Assembly (NCBI GenBank): GCA_017548365.1
Contig: JAFZAC010000016.1
Coordinates: 1 to 64,000, forward strand
Direction of reading: 5' to 3'
Source: Muribaculaceae bacterium
Lineage (GTDB): Bacteria; Bacteroidota; Bacteroidia; Bacteroidales; Muribaculaceae
Length of the DNA stretch: 64,000 nt
Shown: one piece after another, positions 33,120-42,089 of the stretch
Layout of the letters: each line of letters begins with the position of its first letter
How positions within the stretch are numbered: the stretch's first letter is position 1
Translations under genes and position numbers: made by a program
The notes under the pieces: generated by a model
What the model saw: only the letters and a program-made list of their open reading frames with translations
What the model was told of the DNA's origin: nothing
Databases searched by the model: none

Positions 33120-35069
33120 TTAAATAGTTTTCATATATTTCAGTCTCAAGCTGTTAAGCACTACCGAGATGCTTGAGAGAGCCATCAGTGCGGCAGCCCA
33201 CATAGGTGTAATCTGGAAATCAATGCCAAAAACATGTAGCAGTCCAGCAGCAACCGGTATCGCTACTATGTTGTAGATGAATGCCCAGAACAAATTCTGC
33301 CATATCATCTTTACTGTCTTACGGCTCAAATCTACAGCAGCAGGCACACACAGCATATCGTTCCCCATAAGAGTGACTTGAGCCACATCCATAGCCACAT
33401 CGGTGCCGGTGCCTATTGCGATGCTCACGTCAGATAATGCCAGGGCTTGAGTGTCGTTAATACCGTCGCCCATCATGGCAACAGTTTGTCCTTCATCTTG
33501 CAACTTAGTTACAAAGATTTCCTTGTCAACAGGCATTACCCCGCTCTTGTAATGGTCAATACCTGCCTGCTGAGCCCAATGGCTCACTGCTTCATCGTTG
33601 TCACCACTTAGCATGTGAACTTCTATTCCCATATTTTTTAATTTCTCGATGGCAATACTCACGTTTGGCTTCAACTTTTCCCGCTCATCAAGAGCCATAT
33701 CTGTAGTGCTAGTAAAGTCCACAATATCTTTATTTGGAATGGTTATGGTTCCTGTCTTATCACTCACTAGAGCAGTGACCTTGCACAATCGCTCAAGTGC
33801 TGTTACGTCCTTGATAAGGATTTGACGCTCGGCAGCCTTTCCTATTCCCACCATTAGAGCTGTAGGAGTTGCTAAGCCCATAGCACAGGGGCAAGCGACC
33901 ACAAGTACCGATACCGCCGACATAATGGCTTGTGGGAAAGCTTCCATGCCACCCAAAATAAGCCATATGACGAAGGTAATAACTGCTATCGAAGCCACAA
34001 CGGGTACAAACACACTCGCTGCTTTATCCACAAGGCGCTGCACAGGAGCTTTTGATCCTTGCGATTGGCGCACCACTGCAATGATTTGAGCCAGAGCCGT
34101 GTCTTCACCTATCTGTCGTGCTCTCATGCGCAACCTGCCTTGACTGGGAATTGTCCCGGCAAGTAGCTTGTCGCCCACATGCTTAACTGCAGGTGTTGGT
34201 TCGCCAGTTATCATACTCTCATCGACATAGGCAGCATCGTCCGTCATGAAGCTTGATGCCCATGTAACCTCACCGTCAACGGGAATCTTTTCTCCTGCCC
34301 TAACCTCAAGAATGTCTCCTTTCTCAATGGTTGAGATAGGGACCATCTCGCCAGCCTCATCGCTCTCTACTGGTTCTTTCTTCTGTACTACACGAGCAGT
34401 TTTTGGCGACATGCCCATGAGCTGCCGCAAGCTGCTTGATGTGCTGTCTTTAGCTTTCTCCTCAATCATTCGCCCGGTGAGGACAAACGCTATTATCATT
34501 GTCACAGCATCGAAATAGGTGTGCCACTCTATACCTTTAGCACCCCAAAAGATCTCGCCCAAGAATGTGTTGAATGCGCTAAACAGGAACGTTATCATCG
34601 TCGATAGCGTTACAAGAGTGTCCATACTTGCTGTGCAGTGTCTCAGTTGCTTGAATGCAGCTACATAGATCTGACGTCCGCACACTATAATACATGCAAG
34701 AGCAATAATCAGCGACAACTGATTGGCGGAATCGCGACAGCCTACATCAACCCATCCCATCGACAGGCACATCACTGCCAGCGCAAACACCCACGACATG
34801 ATAGTTTTGCGTCGTAGCAGTTTCCACTCTCGGGCCTCGATCTCTTGAATACTCTGCTCCTCGTCAATTACAAGATCATAGCCAATGTCGCTGATGTACT
34901 TCTTCAACTCAACAAGCGAAACACGTGAAGGGTCAAAGTCAATAAGAGCAGTGCGGCCCACAAGGTTCACACTAGCCTCATTAACCCCCTCAATCGAGTT
35001 CAGCTTGTTCGCAACATTGGCCGAACAAGCCGAGCAAGCCATACCTATGACGGGAACAGTCTTGCGCAT
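33120..35069 (-). CDS. Copper-type P1B ATPase lacking the nucleotide-binding domain
   Basis: The 649-residue inner membrane protein should export Cu(I) or a similar ion. It has one N-terminal heavy-metal domain (GMACSACSAN, about 9-18), membrane helices from about 95, an actuator domain with DESMITGEPTP, and the CPC ion site (VACPCAMGLATPTAL, about 388). The phosphorylation motif SDKTGTIT (about 435), a hinge GDGIND, and a final ALSSISVVLNSLRLK helix follow. Only about 50 residues separate DKTGT from MLSGDN, where copper ATPases normally carry a nucleotide-binding domain of well over 100 residues with an HP motif. The frame is otherwise intact. It overlaps the stop of the copZ-like gene by 1 base. 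Confidence 0.88.
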   Translation of the reverse strand: MRKTVPVIGMACSACSANVANKLNSIEGVNEASVNLVGRTALIDFDPSRVSLVELKKYISDIGYDLVIDEEQSIQEIEAREWKLLRRKTIMSWVFALAVMCLSMGWVDVGCRDSANQLSLIIALACIIVCGRQIYVAAFKQLRHCTASMDTLVTLSTMITFLFSAFNTFLGEIFWGAKGIEWHTYFDAVTMIIAFVLTGRMIEEKAKDSTSSSLRQLMGMSPKTARVVQKKEPVESDEAGEMVPISTIEKGDILEVRAGEKIPVDGEVTWASSFMTDDAAYVDESMITGEPTPAVKHVGDKLLAGTIPSQGRLRMRARQIGEDTALAQIIAVVRQSQGSKAPVQRLVDKAASVFVPVVASIAVITFVIWLILGGMEAFPQAIMSAVSVLVVACPCAMGLATPTALMVGIGKAAERQILIKDVTALERLCKVTALVSDKTGTITIPNKDIVDFTSTTDMALDEREKLKPNVSIAIEKLKNMGIEVHMLSGDNDEAVSHWAQQAGIDHYKSGVMPVDKEIFVTKLQDEGQTVAMMGDGINDTQALALSDVSIAIGTGTDVAMDVAQVTLMGNDMLCVPAAVDLSRKTVKMIWQNLFWAFIYNIVAIPVAAGLLHVFGIDFQITPMWAAALMALSSISVVLNSLRLKYMKTI

Positions 35070-35281
35070 CAGATCGTCATCTCAAATCGACCTAGATCGT
35101 CAACAGCATCTTTCATCGCCTGTGGAGTAACTTGAGTTTCGTCATAATCAACAGCAACAATGGCTTCCTCAAGGTTTACCACAGCCTCAACAACGCCTGG
35201 CAATGCTTTAAGCGTACGCTCAACATTGGCCTTGCAGTTCATGCATTTCATGCCACTAACGCTGAATGTTTTATTAATCAT
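35069..35281 (-). CDS. CopZ-like heavy-metal-associated copper chaperone
   Basis: The 70-residue single HMA domain has the metal motif GMKCMNC (about 10-16) and the ferredoxin-like beta-alpha-beta pattern to its end. It would carry Cu(I) in the cytoplasm to the ATPase encoded next. The stop overlaps the ATPase start by 1 base (TGATG), a tight translational coupling. A promoter with good fit lies at 35309-35340. No copper-responsive repressor gene is seen nearby. Confidence 0.9.
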   Translation of the reverse strand: MINKTFSVSGMKCMNCKANVERTLKALPGVVEAVVNLEEAIVAVDYDETQVTPQAMKDAVDDLGRFEMTI

Positions 35282-35308
35282 AAATCTTTAACGCTTTTAA
35301 TTATGCTA

Positions 35309-35340
35309 CAAAATTAAACAATATTGCCCAATTTATCAAA
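35309..35340 (-). promoter_or_regulatory. Promoter of the copper operon
   Basis: On the minus strand TTTG (35340-35337), 20 bp, TAATTTTG (35316-35309). Both boxes and the spacing match the Bacteroidetes consensus. Confidence 0.75.
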
Positions 35341-35365
35341 TCACAAAAGACAATGTTTTTTAACC

Positions 35366-35397
35366 TTGTTTCCAACAACACCAATAGCCTATCTTTG
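35366..35397 (+). promoter_or_regulatory. Plus-strand promoter upstream of the GDPD gene
   Basis: TTG (35366-35368), 21 bp, TATCTTTG (35390-35397). It is the only well-formed plus-strand promoter seen before the gene starting at 35795. Confidence 0.55.
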
Positions 35398-35550
35398 TAC
35401 TTACCCACAAAGCAATAGATCTTTGACATCCCAAATAAACTTCGTTAAAAACTAAACGCACAATGAATTCTCAACAATTTGTATGATTTCATGTTAATTA
35501 AATCGCCTATCCATCTAGTAGCCAAGCTGATGCATAAAATATACATCAAA

Positions 35551-35604
35551 AGTGAGTCAACTGAGTCAAGTGAGTCTGCTGAATCAAGTGAACCAGTTGA
35601 ATCA
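35551..35604. repeat. 9-bp tandem repeat array
   Basis: Successive 9-mers are AGTGAGTCA, ACTGAGTCA, AGTGAGTCT, GCTGAATCA, AGTGAACCA and GTTGAATCA: six imperfect copies in register, followed by a partial one. Confidence 0.75.
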
Positions 35605-35794
35605 AATGACCACATACTCATTAGTTGGCGTTTGACTAATCATACCTTCCCTCATTTTGGTATTATTGAACATATGAAATTAGTTCTTTTTATCTCATTT
35701 ATTTTATCGAAAGTAATAAATTGTCAGAAAACATTTGCATATTATTAAAATTTTCAGTAACTTGCGACACTTAACTATAAATCCTTTTTATATT

Positions 35795-37702
35795 ATGAAA
35801 AAAGTACTTACTACTATTATTGCTGCATGCTGCGTGATTAGTGCATGGGCTTGGAAGCCTATCTTTATTGGCCATAGAGGCAGTTACATGGGTGTTATGA
35901 ATACGGTTGAGGCCTATAACAATGGTGTTGATCACTATGGTTATCAGGGACTTGAGTGCGATGTACGTGTCACTGCCGACGGTTACTACGTGATTAGCCA
36001 CGATGAGACCACCAATGCAGTGGGCGGAAACTTGACAGTAGCAAACGCTACTTTAGCTGAGCTTCAGGCAGAGACTTACACCCAAACTCGCGGCGGCGTG
36101 ACCTACACAGGCCACATATGCACCGTTGCCGAATATCTTGACATCTGTGCTGAGAAAAATGTCACACCAGTGATAGAGCTCAAATGGACCACTGGCATCA
36201 ACAACAACGACATGAGCAAATTCCCTGGATTAGCAGCGCTTATCGAGGAGAAAGGACTTACTGACAAAGCCTATATCCTCACTTCGATGCGCAGCTCTCT
36301 AGAATATGTGCGCACCAATTTCCCCGCTCTAAAGTGTCAGTTCCTGTGTAACAGCAACTGGTCAACCTATTTCGACTGGATTGTTCAATGGGGACTCATG
36401 CCAAGCATAGAGGCTGGATGCTTTGACATTTACACCGTCAAGAAATTCCATGACAAGGGCCTTGATGTGGCTGTGTGGACAGTGAACTCACTAGCCAACT
36501 ACAATCTCTATGGCAATATGGGTGTGGCAATGATGACTTGCGACTACCTTATGCCAAGCGATATGCCGGAGCTTGCCGACATTGACTGGGATGCAATTGT
36601 AGAGCCAATGACACCCATTGTTGTGGAGGTAGATACACTTTTCTCCTACACTCGAGAAAAAGGAAACCTGCCTGCAAATTTTCCATCGGGGCTTGACGAA
36701 GACGGATCTCCTTACAAATCGGCACAACAAGCCGCTATCACCGCCGATGGAACTTTCTATGCCAACAACTACACTACCAGCAAACTGGTTATTCTCAAGC
36801 CCGACGGCACATTGACCGAAGCACCTGGCACTAGCAGTCACGGCATTTGCTTCGACTCTGCAGGCAACCTGATTCAACGCAACGATGGTGTCACTTCAAC
36901 TCCCAGCAAACTTATCATCTATCCAGGTGGTGACATTAACGCCACGCCCATAAATGTGGAATTTGAACTCGACGAGACTGGTCAAACCAACTTCATCAGC
37001 GCCATTGGCGACGTTATGAGCGAAGAAGGTGGCTATGTTTATCATTACCAAAACGGCAAAACTTATGTTACCCTGGTCAAAATTGTCAACGGCGAGTTTG
37101 ATGGAGCCGAAATGACAGATGGAATATCATTTGCAGGTTCAACTGCAGGTGTTATTTATCCCATCGACAATGACCCTTACCACTTTGTATATCAAGTGCG
37201 CAATCAAGGCTACTATCTCTACAACGGCACCGACAAGGGCAAGTACATCCCTGGATCACTTAACACCACTACCCCCAACAGCAACTCGTCGGTGGGCGGC
37301 GCCTATTTTGAACTCGATGGCCACGAGATGTTCCTCTATACAAGCGGTAGCAACTACAACGGCGGGTTCTCAATTCGTGATATGAGCGCCGAAGCCACAG
37401 CCGTAGCAACCATTCCTCCTATGGGTAGCGGTGGATACTATGCCAATCCCTCGGTTGGCTCATTTTTCCGTGTTGTGCCCGAGAGAGGCAAGAGCGTCAT
37501 AGTTTATGAATACACTATGGGCAACGGATTTGCATCCTATCGTGTTCACACTCCCGACTACACCGCTATCGAAAGTGTCAATATTGACAACACACGACAA
37601 CAGGACAACAACTACTACGACCTCATGGGCCGCAAGATGAACAGCAACAATCTACCCGCTGGAATTTACATTCATAACGGCAAAAAAATCATCGTGAAAT
37701 GA
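35795..37702 (+). CDS. Secreted glycerophosphodiester phosphodiesterase with C-terminal sorting tail
   Basis: The protein is 635 residues from the ATG at 35795, chosen because MKKVLTTIIAACCVISAWAW is a signal peptide; the frame extends 20 codons further up without sense. Residues about 22-275 are a GDPD domain with GHRGSYMGVMNTVEAY, GLECDVR and ISHDETTN, which hydrolyses deacylated phospholipids to glycerol-3-phosphate. Residues about 290-590 form a beta-rich, propeller-like region with YxxNGK and SxxxxF repeats and no clear family. The end, NYYDLMGRKMNSNNLPAGIY, then IHNGKKIIVK, is a type IX-like sorting signal. Surface or secreted location is expected. Confidence 0.88.
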   Translation: MKKVLTTIIAACCVISAWAWKPIFIGHRGSYMGVMNTVEAYNNGVDHYGYQGLECDVRVTADGYYVISHDETTNAVGGNLTVANATLAELQAETYTQTRGGVTYTGHICTVAEYLDICAEKNVTPVIELKWTTGINNNDMSKFPGLAALIEEKGLTDKAYILTSMRSSLEYVRTNFPALKCQFLCNSNWSTYFDWIVQWGLMPSIEAGCFDIYTVKKFHDKGLDVAVWTVNSLANYNLYGNMGVAMMTCDYLMPSDMPELADIDWDAIVEPMTPIVVEVDTLFSYTREKGNLPANFPSGLDEDGSPYKSAQQAAITADGTFYANNYTTSKLVILKPDGTLTEAPGTSSHGICFDSAGNLIQRNDGVTSTPSKLIIYPGGDINATPINVEFELDETGQTNFISAIGDVMSEEGGYVYHYQNGKTYVTLVKIVNGEFDGAEMTDGISFAGSTAGVIYPIDNDPYHFVYQVRNQGYYLYNGTDKGKYIPGSLNTTTPNSNSSVGGAYFELDGHEMFLYTSGSNYNGGFSIRDMSAEATAVATIPPMGSGGYYANPSVGSFFRVVPERGKSVIVYEYTMGNGFASYRVHTPDYTAIESVNIDNTRQQDNNYYDLMGRKMNSNNLPAGIYIHNGKKIIVK

Positions 37703-37732
37703 TCTAGGTTTATACCTAATTGATAATATAAA

Positions 37733-37779
37733 AAAATGCAACAAAGGGACAACCCGTTTGTTGCATTTTACTTTTTTTA
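37733..37779. terminator. Shared terminator between the GDPD gene and trxA
   Basis: AAAATGCAACAAA (37733-37745) pairs perfectly with TTTGTTGCATTTT (37757-37769), followed by ACTTTTTTT on the plus strand. The A-rich left side can serve the minus strand too. Confidence 0.8.
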
Positions 37780-37832
37780 GTAGTGAAGGCACAAACCTTA
37801 TTTCTCCAATGCTAGAGAGAAAACTCAAAAAA

Positions 37833-38147
37833 TCAAAGCAGCGCCTCAACTTTTGCCTTGAGGGCATCCTTTGCTATTGAGCCCACATTGCGGTCTTTGA
37901 GCTCTCCGTCCTTGAAGAACAGGATGGTAGGTATATTGCGGATGCCATATTCTGCCATAAAGTCACCGCCTTCATCAACATCATATTTTCCAATCTCAAC
38001 TTTTCCCTCAAATTCTTGAGCCAGCTCGTCAACAATTGGCGCAACTGCCTTGCAAGGCCCACACCATTCGGCCCAAAAATCAACTACTACTGGTTTGCCC
38101 GATTGGATAATCTCATTAATGTTGTTGTCATTAAATTCTTTTGCCAT
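37833..38147 (-). CDS. trxA: Thioredoxin
   Basis: This 104-residue cytoplasmic thiol-disulfide reductant has the active site FWAEWCGPCK (about 26-35) and the cis-proline segment NIPTILFF. There is no signal peptide. Length is normal for thioredoxin 1. It lies 24 bases downstream of dnaE on the same strand, so it is probably read from the dnaE transcript. Confidence 0.95.
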   Translation of the reverse strand: MAKEFNDNNINEIIQSGKPVVVDFWAEWCGPCKAVAPIVDELAQEFEGKVEIGKYDVDEGGDFMAEYGIRNIPTILFFKDGELKDRNVGSIAKDALKAKVEALL

Positions 38148-38171
38148 AGTTTCTAAATTTATTAATTAATA

Positions 38172-41100
38172 TTATTCATTTATTACATTATATTTTATGC
38201 CCAATTCATCAAGTTGTTCAAGGAACTTGATGGTAAGGGGCATTTTGTGGCTTGAACGCATGTCAACATAACGGTTAGAAGCCAGATCATGAATTCTGAA
38301 AAACAATTCACATTTCATATCACTCTCTTGCTTGAGTTGTTCTTTGATGATGGAAGCTAGCTCTAGTTGCTTCTCATTCAAGTTGATAATTATCGACTTC
38401 ACCATCTTGCCTTTCAAATCTTTTAAGAAGGCGATTGAGTTTATCTGTTGTTTAACAATATCGTTATAGCGATTCTTGACATAAGCGCAGCGGATTGCTA
38501 TAGCTGTTCCTGGAATGCAGTAATTGCGATAGTTGGCAAACACTTTGTCAAAAAGCATGAATTCAGCGTTTCCAGTCTTGTCTTCAACCTTGAGAATGCC
38601 AAAATTATTGCCACGCTTGGATGGACGCTCGGTATAGTCGGTAACCACTCCACCAACCACATACTCATAGCCTACACGGTTACTGCCTTGCTCACTAAAA
38701 TCTTTCAATGTGGCATTGCAACCAAATTTCAGCTCCATATAGAAAGGATCTAATGGATGAGCCGACAGATAGATACCCACAAGGTCACGCTCACGCGACA
38801 AGCGCTCAATAGTGGGCCATGGTTCAGCCTTGGGAATGGGAGGCTTAGAGGTGAACGAATCCATCATGTCGCCAAAGAGAGAATTAGCCTGGCTGCTCTT
38901 GTCAACCTGATATTGCTGTCCATATCTAATGAGTACCTCGCTGAAGTCCTCGCCTTTGGTATTCTTCTCAAAGAAAGCCTCGCGTGCCACGCCAAAACTA
39001 TCAAAAGCTCCCGAAAGAGCCAACGACTCAATTGCGCGACGGTTACATGCCGAGAGATTCACGCGTTCAACCACATCGTAAATATCCTTGAATGGACCAT
39101 TCTTCTCACGTTCGTCTATGATAGCATCTACCGAGTTAGAGCCAAAACCCTTGATACCATTAAGTCCGAAGCGTATCACACCATCTTTGTTAGCGCTAAA
39201 TGACTTGAAACTCTCGTTGATGTCGGGCCCCATAACTTTTACGCCTATAGCCTTGCACTCGTCCATGAATTTTGTCATCTTCTCGACATCACCTGAGCGG
39301 CTTAGCACCGCAGCCATATACTCACTGGGATAATTAGCTTTAAGGTAAGCAGTTTGATAGGCTATCCAGCTATAGCAAGTCGCATGGCTCTTGTTGAATG
39401 CGTAGGAAGCAAAAGCCTCCCAGTCGCTCCATATCTTCTCTAAAGTCTTGGTGTCATGGCCACGATCCTCACCACCTTTAATGAATTTTGGTTTAAGTTT
39501 ATCCAGCTTGTCCTTCTGCTTCTTGCCCATCGCCTTGCGTAAAACATCGCTCTCACCACGAGAGAAGCCCGCAAGCTGACGAGACAGAAGCATCACTTGC
39601 TCTTGATAGACAGTGATTCCATAGGTATCTTTCAAATACTTCTCCATTTCAGGGAAATCATAGGTGATTGGATCACGACCATGCTTGCGAGCGATAAACT
39701 GAGGTATATAGGCCATTGGACCAGGACGATAGAGTGCGTTCATTGCAATAAGGTCCTCAAATGTGCTTGGTTGAAGCTCAATGAGGTACTTTTGCATTCC
39801 TGCCGACTCAAACTGGAAGGTTCCTGTGGTCTTGCCATCACAATATAGCTGATAGGTCTTCTTATCGTCAATGGGTATCTTCTCTATATCGATATCAATG
39901 CCGTGAGTCTTTTTGATGTTAACTAAGGCATCCTTTATAATTGAGAGGGTTTTCAGTCCCAAGAAGTCCATCTTGATAAGTCCCGTTTCCTCAATTACAC
40001 TTCCCTCATATTGAGTTACTACAATGCGTGCGCCATCCTTGTCTTCTTTATCGATAGCAGTGCTAACAGGTACCCAGTCAGTGATATCGTCACGACCGAT
40101 AATCACGCCACAGGCATGAACACCAGTGCCACGAACATTTCCCTCAAGCTTCTCGGCAAACTTAATAGTGTCACCCACAACGTGATTGGGATTGTCAAGT
40201 TCAGCTCTGAAGTCAGGAAAACACTTGAGACAGTTCTTAATAGTGATTTTATAGTTCTTTCCTTTCTCATCCTCGGGCATATCATTAGGACGAGAGGGAA
40301 TGAAGTTTGCAAGACGGTTGCTCTCTGGTATAGGCAGATCATGAACTCGAGCCACATCTTTTATCGCCATTTTGGCAGCCATAGTGCCATAGGTGATAAT
40401 GTGAGCCACTTTTTCCGATCCATACTTCTCGGTAACATATTTGAGCACTGCGGCTCGCCCATCGTCGTCAAAGTCCACATCAATATCGGGCAACGAAATT
40501 CGGTCGGGGTTCAAGAAACGCTCAAAAAGCAAATCATACTTAATAGGATCTATTTTAGTGATGCCTAAGCAATAGGCAACCGCCGAGCCCGCTGCCGAGC
40601 CACGACCAGGTCCCACGGTGCATCCAAGCGACGGCGCTACCCTGATATAGTCTTGCACAATCAAGAAATAACCAGGAAATCCCATTTTCTTGATAGTCTC
40701 AAGCTCAAAGTCCAGTCGTTCACGATGCTCCTCGTCCATATTGGGCCATTTTTCCTTAGCACCCTCATATACCAGATATCGCAGATAGTCGTCTTCGTTG
40801 TCAAAGCCGTCAGCCAATGGAAAGTCGGGCAAAATGGGCTTATGGTCAATGGAGTAAATCTCCACTTTGTCGATGATTTCGGTAGTATTTTGCAATGCTT
40901 CGGGGACATCTCCAAAGAGTTCGTTCATTTCTTCTTGAGTTTTGAACCATTCCTGCTTGGTATAGAGCAATGTATTAGCTTCCCCAAGACGTCTTCCAGT
41001 TGAAAGCAACACCAAACGCTCGTGAGCGTCGGCATCGTCTTCGTTGAGGAAGTGAGAGTCGTTGCTGCAAATCACTTTAACTCCCAGCTCCTTGCTCAAC

Positions 41101-41825
41101 TGAAGAAGCACAGCATTGACTTCCTGCTGTCTTTGGAAGGTTTCGTGATTAGCGTTAGGAACAGTAGCTTTGTGACGCTGCAATTCAAGGTAATAGTCAT
41201 CGCCAAACACACTCTTATACCATTCTATTGTTTTGCGTGCTCCATCGATATCGCCATTCATTATGAATTGGGGAACCTCGCCACCCAAACATGCCGAGCA
41301 GCAAATGATTCCCTCGTGATGTGCTTCAAGCTCTTTATGGTCAGTACGTGGATGACTATAGAAACCATCGGTCCATGCATTTGACACAATCTTGATAAGA
41401 TTATGGTACCCTTTAAGGTTCTTTGCCAGCAAGATCAAATGTCGGCCTATGTCACGCTTATCGGTGTGAGTATGCATATCAGTGTTTGCGACATAAGCCT
41501 CACAACCAAAGATAGGTTTGAAAAGCTTCGACTCCTGCTCCTTGATTTGAGCAGTAATTTGGTCTAGCTTAGCGGTATCGGCCGGTTCGTTGGCTTTTTC
41601 TGTTTCGAGTTGCTTTTTGAGATCCTTAATAGCCGCGTTTACATCAGAATTCTTTTTATTGACGTAATCATGTAATTCTTTGATACCAAACATGTTGCCA
41701 TGGTCGGTAAGTGCCACACCCCGCATACCGTTGGCTATCGCCTTATCAACAATGCCTTTAACTGGAGCTTGGCCATCAAGCAAAGAGTACTGAGAGTGAA
41801 CGTGCAAATGAACGAATGGGATCAT
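38172..41825 (-). CDS. dnaE: DNA polymerase III alpha subunit
   Basis: This is the catalytic subunit of the replicative polymerase. The 1217-residue protein starts with a PHP domain (VHLHVHSQYSLLDG, LTDHGNMFGIKEL). Within it, a charged helical insert (about 55-95, KKNSDVNAAIKDLKKQLE) precedes IFGCEAYVAN. The palm has the catalytic aspartates in LPDIDVDFDDDGR (about 444-456) and a third in IKMDFLGL (about 617). Fingers, helix-hairpin-helix and an OB domain (YVVGGVVTDYTERPSKRGN, about 1050) follow, with a C-terminal domain. A promoter lies at 41940-41971. Confidence 0.96.
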   Translation of the reverse strand: MIPFVHLHVHSQYSLLDGQAPVKGIVDKAIANGMRGVALTDHGNMFGIKELHDYVNKKNSDVNAAIKDLKKQLETEKANEPADTAKLDQITAQIKEQESKLFKPIFGCEAYVANTDMHTHTDKRDIGRHLILLAKNLKGYHNLIKIVSNAWTDGFYSHPRTDHKELEAHHEGIICCSACLGGEVPQFIMNGDIDGARKTIEWYKSVFGDDYYLELQRHKATVPNANHETFQRQQEVNAVLLQLSKELGVKVICSNDSHFLNEDDADAHERLVLLSTGRRLGEANTLLYTKQEWFKTQEEMNELFGDVPEALQNTTEIIDKVEIYSIDHKPILPDFPLADGFDNEDDYLRYLVYEGAKEKWPNMDEEHRERLDFELETIKKMGFPGYFLIVQDYIRVAPSLGCTVGPGRGSAAGSAVAYCLGITKIDPIKYDLLFERFLNPDRISLPDIDVDFDDDGRAAVLKYVTEKYGSEKVAHIITYGTMAAKMAIKDVARVHDLPIPESNRLANFIPSRPNDMPEDEKGKNYKITIKNCLKCFPDFRAELDNPNHVVGDTIKFAEKLEGNVRGTGVHACGVIIGRDDITDWVPVSTAIDKEDKDGARIVVTQYEGSVIEETGLIKMDFLGLKTLSIIKDALVNIKKTHGIDIDIEKIPIDDKKTYQLYCDGKTTGTFQFESAGMQKYLIELQPSTFEDLIAMNALYRPGPMAYIPQFIARKHGRDPITYDFPEMEKYLKDTYGITVYQEQVMLLSRQLAGFSRGESDVLRKAMGKKQKDKLDKLKPKFIKGGEDRGHDTKTLEKIWSDWEAFASYAFNKSHATCYSWIAYQTAYLKANYPSEYMAAVLSRSGDVEKMTKFMDECKAIGVKVMGPDINESFKSFSANKDGVIRFGLNGIKGFGSNSVDAIIDEREKNGPFKDIYDVVERVNLSACNRRAIESLALSGAFDSFGVAREAFFEKNTKGEDFSEVLIRYGQQYQVDKSSQANSLFGDMMDSFTSKPPIPKAEPWPTIERLSRERDLVGIYLSAHPLDPFYMELKFGCNATLKDFSEQGSNRVGYEYVVGGVVTDYTERPSKRGNNFGILKVEDKTGNAEFMLFDKVFANYRNYCIPGTAIAIRCAYVKNRYNDIVKQQINSIAFLKDLKGKMVKSIIINLNEKQLELASIIKEQLKQESDMKCELFFRIHDLASNRYVDMRSSHKMPLTIKFLEQLDELGIKYNVINE

Positions 41826-41939
41826 ATGTATATTGTGTGGTTTTGTAAAATGTTGAGTTAATTACTATTAGATGACAAAGCGTGATAATAATTCAATCCT
41901 CACGAAAAGCAAGGACCTAACTTTGGGCTTTATCGTGTG

Positions 41940-41971
41940 TAAAGTTACAGCAAAACAATTGCTAACGCAAA
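41940..41971 (-). promoter_or_regulatory. Promoter of dnaE-trxA
   Basis: On the minus strand TTTG (41971-41968), 20 bp, TAACTTTA (41947-41940). One mismatch to TAnnTTTG, but the spacing is exact. It gives a leader of about 105 nt. Confidence 0.6.
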
Positions 41972-42033
41972 ATAAATCCATAATAAGTTATTAACAATTT
42001 TCATGTGACCATAATAATGCACAGCAAAGGATC

Positions 42034-42067
42034 GAAAAAAAGAGAGTAACCAAATGGTTACCCTCTC
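42034..42067 (-). terminator. Terminator after the NagB/PIG-L gene
   Basis: GAGAGGGTAACC pairs with GGTTACTCTC on the minus strand (42067 to 42043), followed by TTTTTTT. Confidence 0.75.
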
Positions 42068-42089
42068 ATTTATTATTTTTATACTTAAA

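Larger units (their letters stand above)
35282..35794. other. Intergenic region with divergent promoters and a 9-bp tandem array
   Basis: The 513 bp between the copper operon and the phosphodiesterase gene hold the copper promoter (35309-35340), a plus-strand promoter (35366-35397) and a 9-bp tandem repeat (35551-35604). A plus-strand frame at 35479-35748 starts with TTG and is low in complexity; it is not accepted as a gene. The phosphodiesterase leader would be about 390 nt if it uses the 35366 promoter. Confidence 0.55.

Noticed and set aside
35479..35748. 89-codon plus-strand frame with Glu-Ser repeats before the phosphodiesterase gene
   Set aside because: It begins with TTG, its repeat region is the 9-bp tandem array, and the rest has no protein-like pattern.
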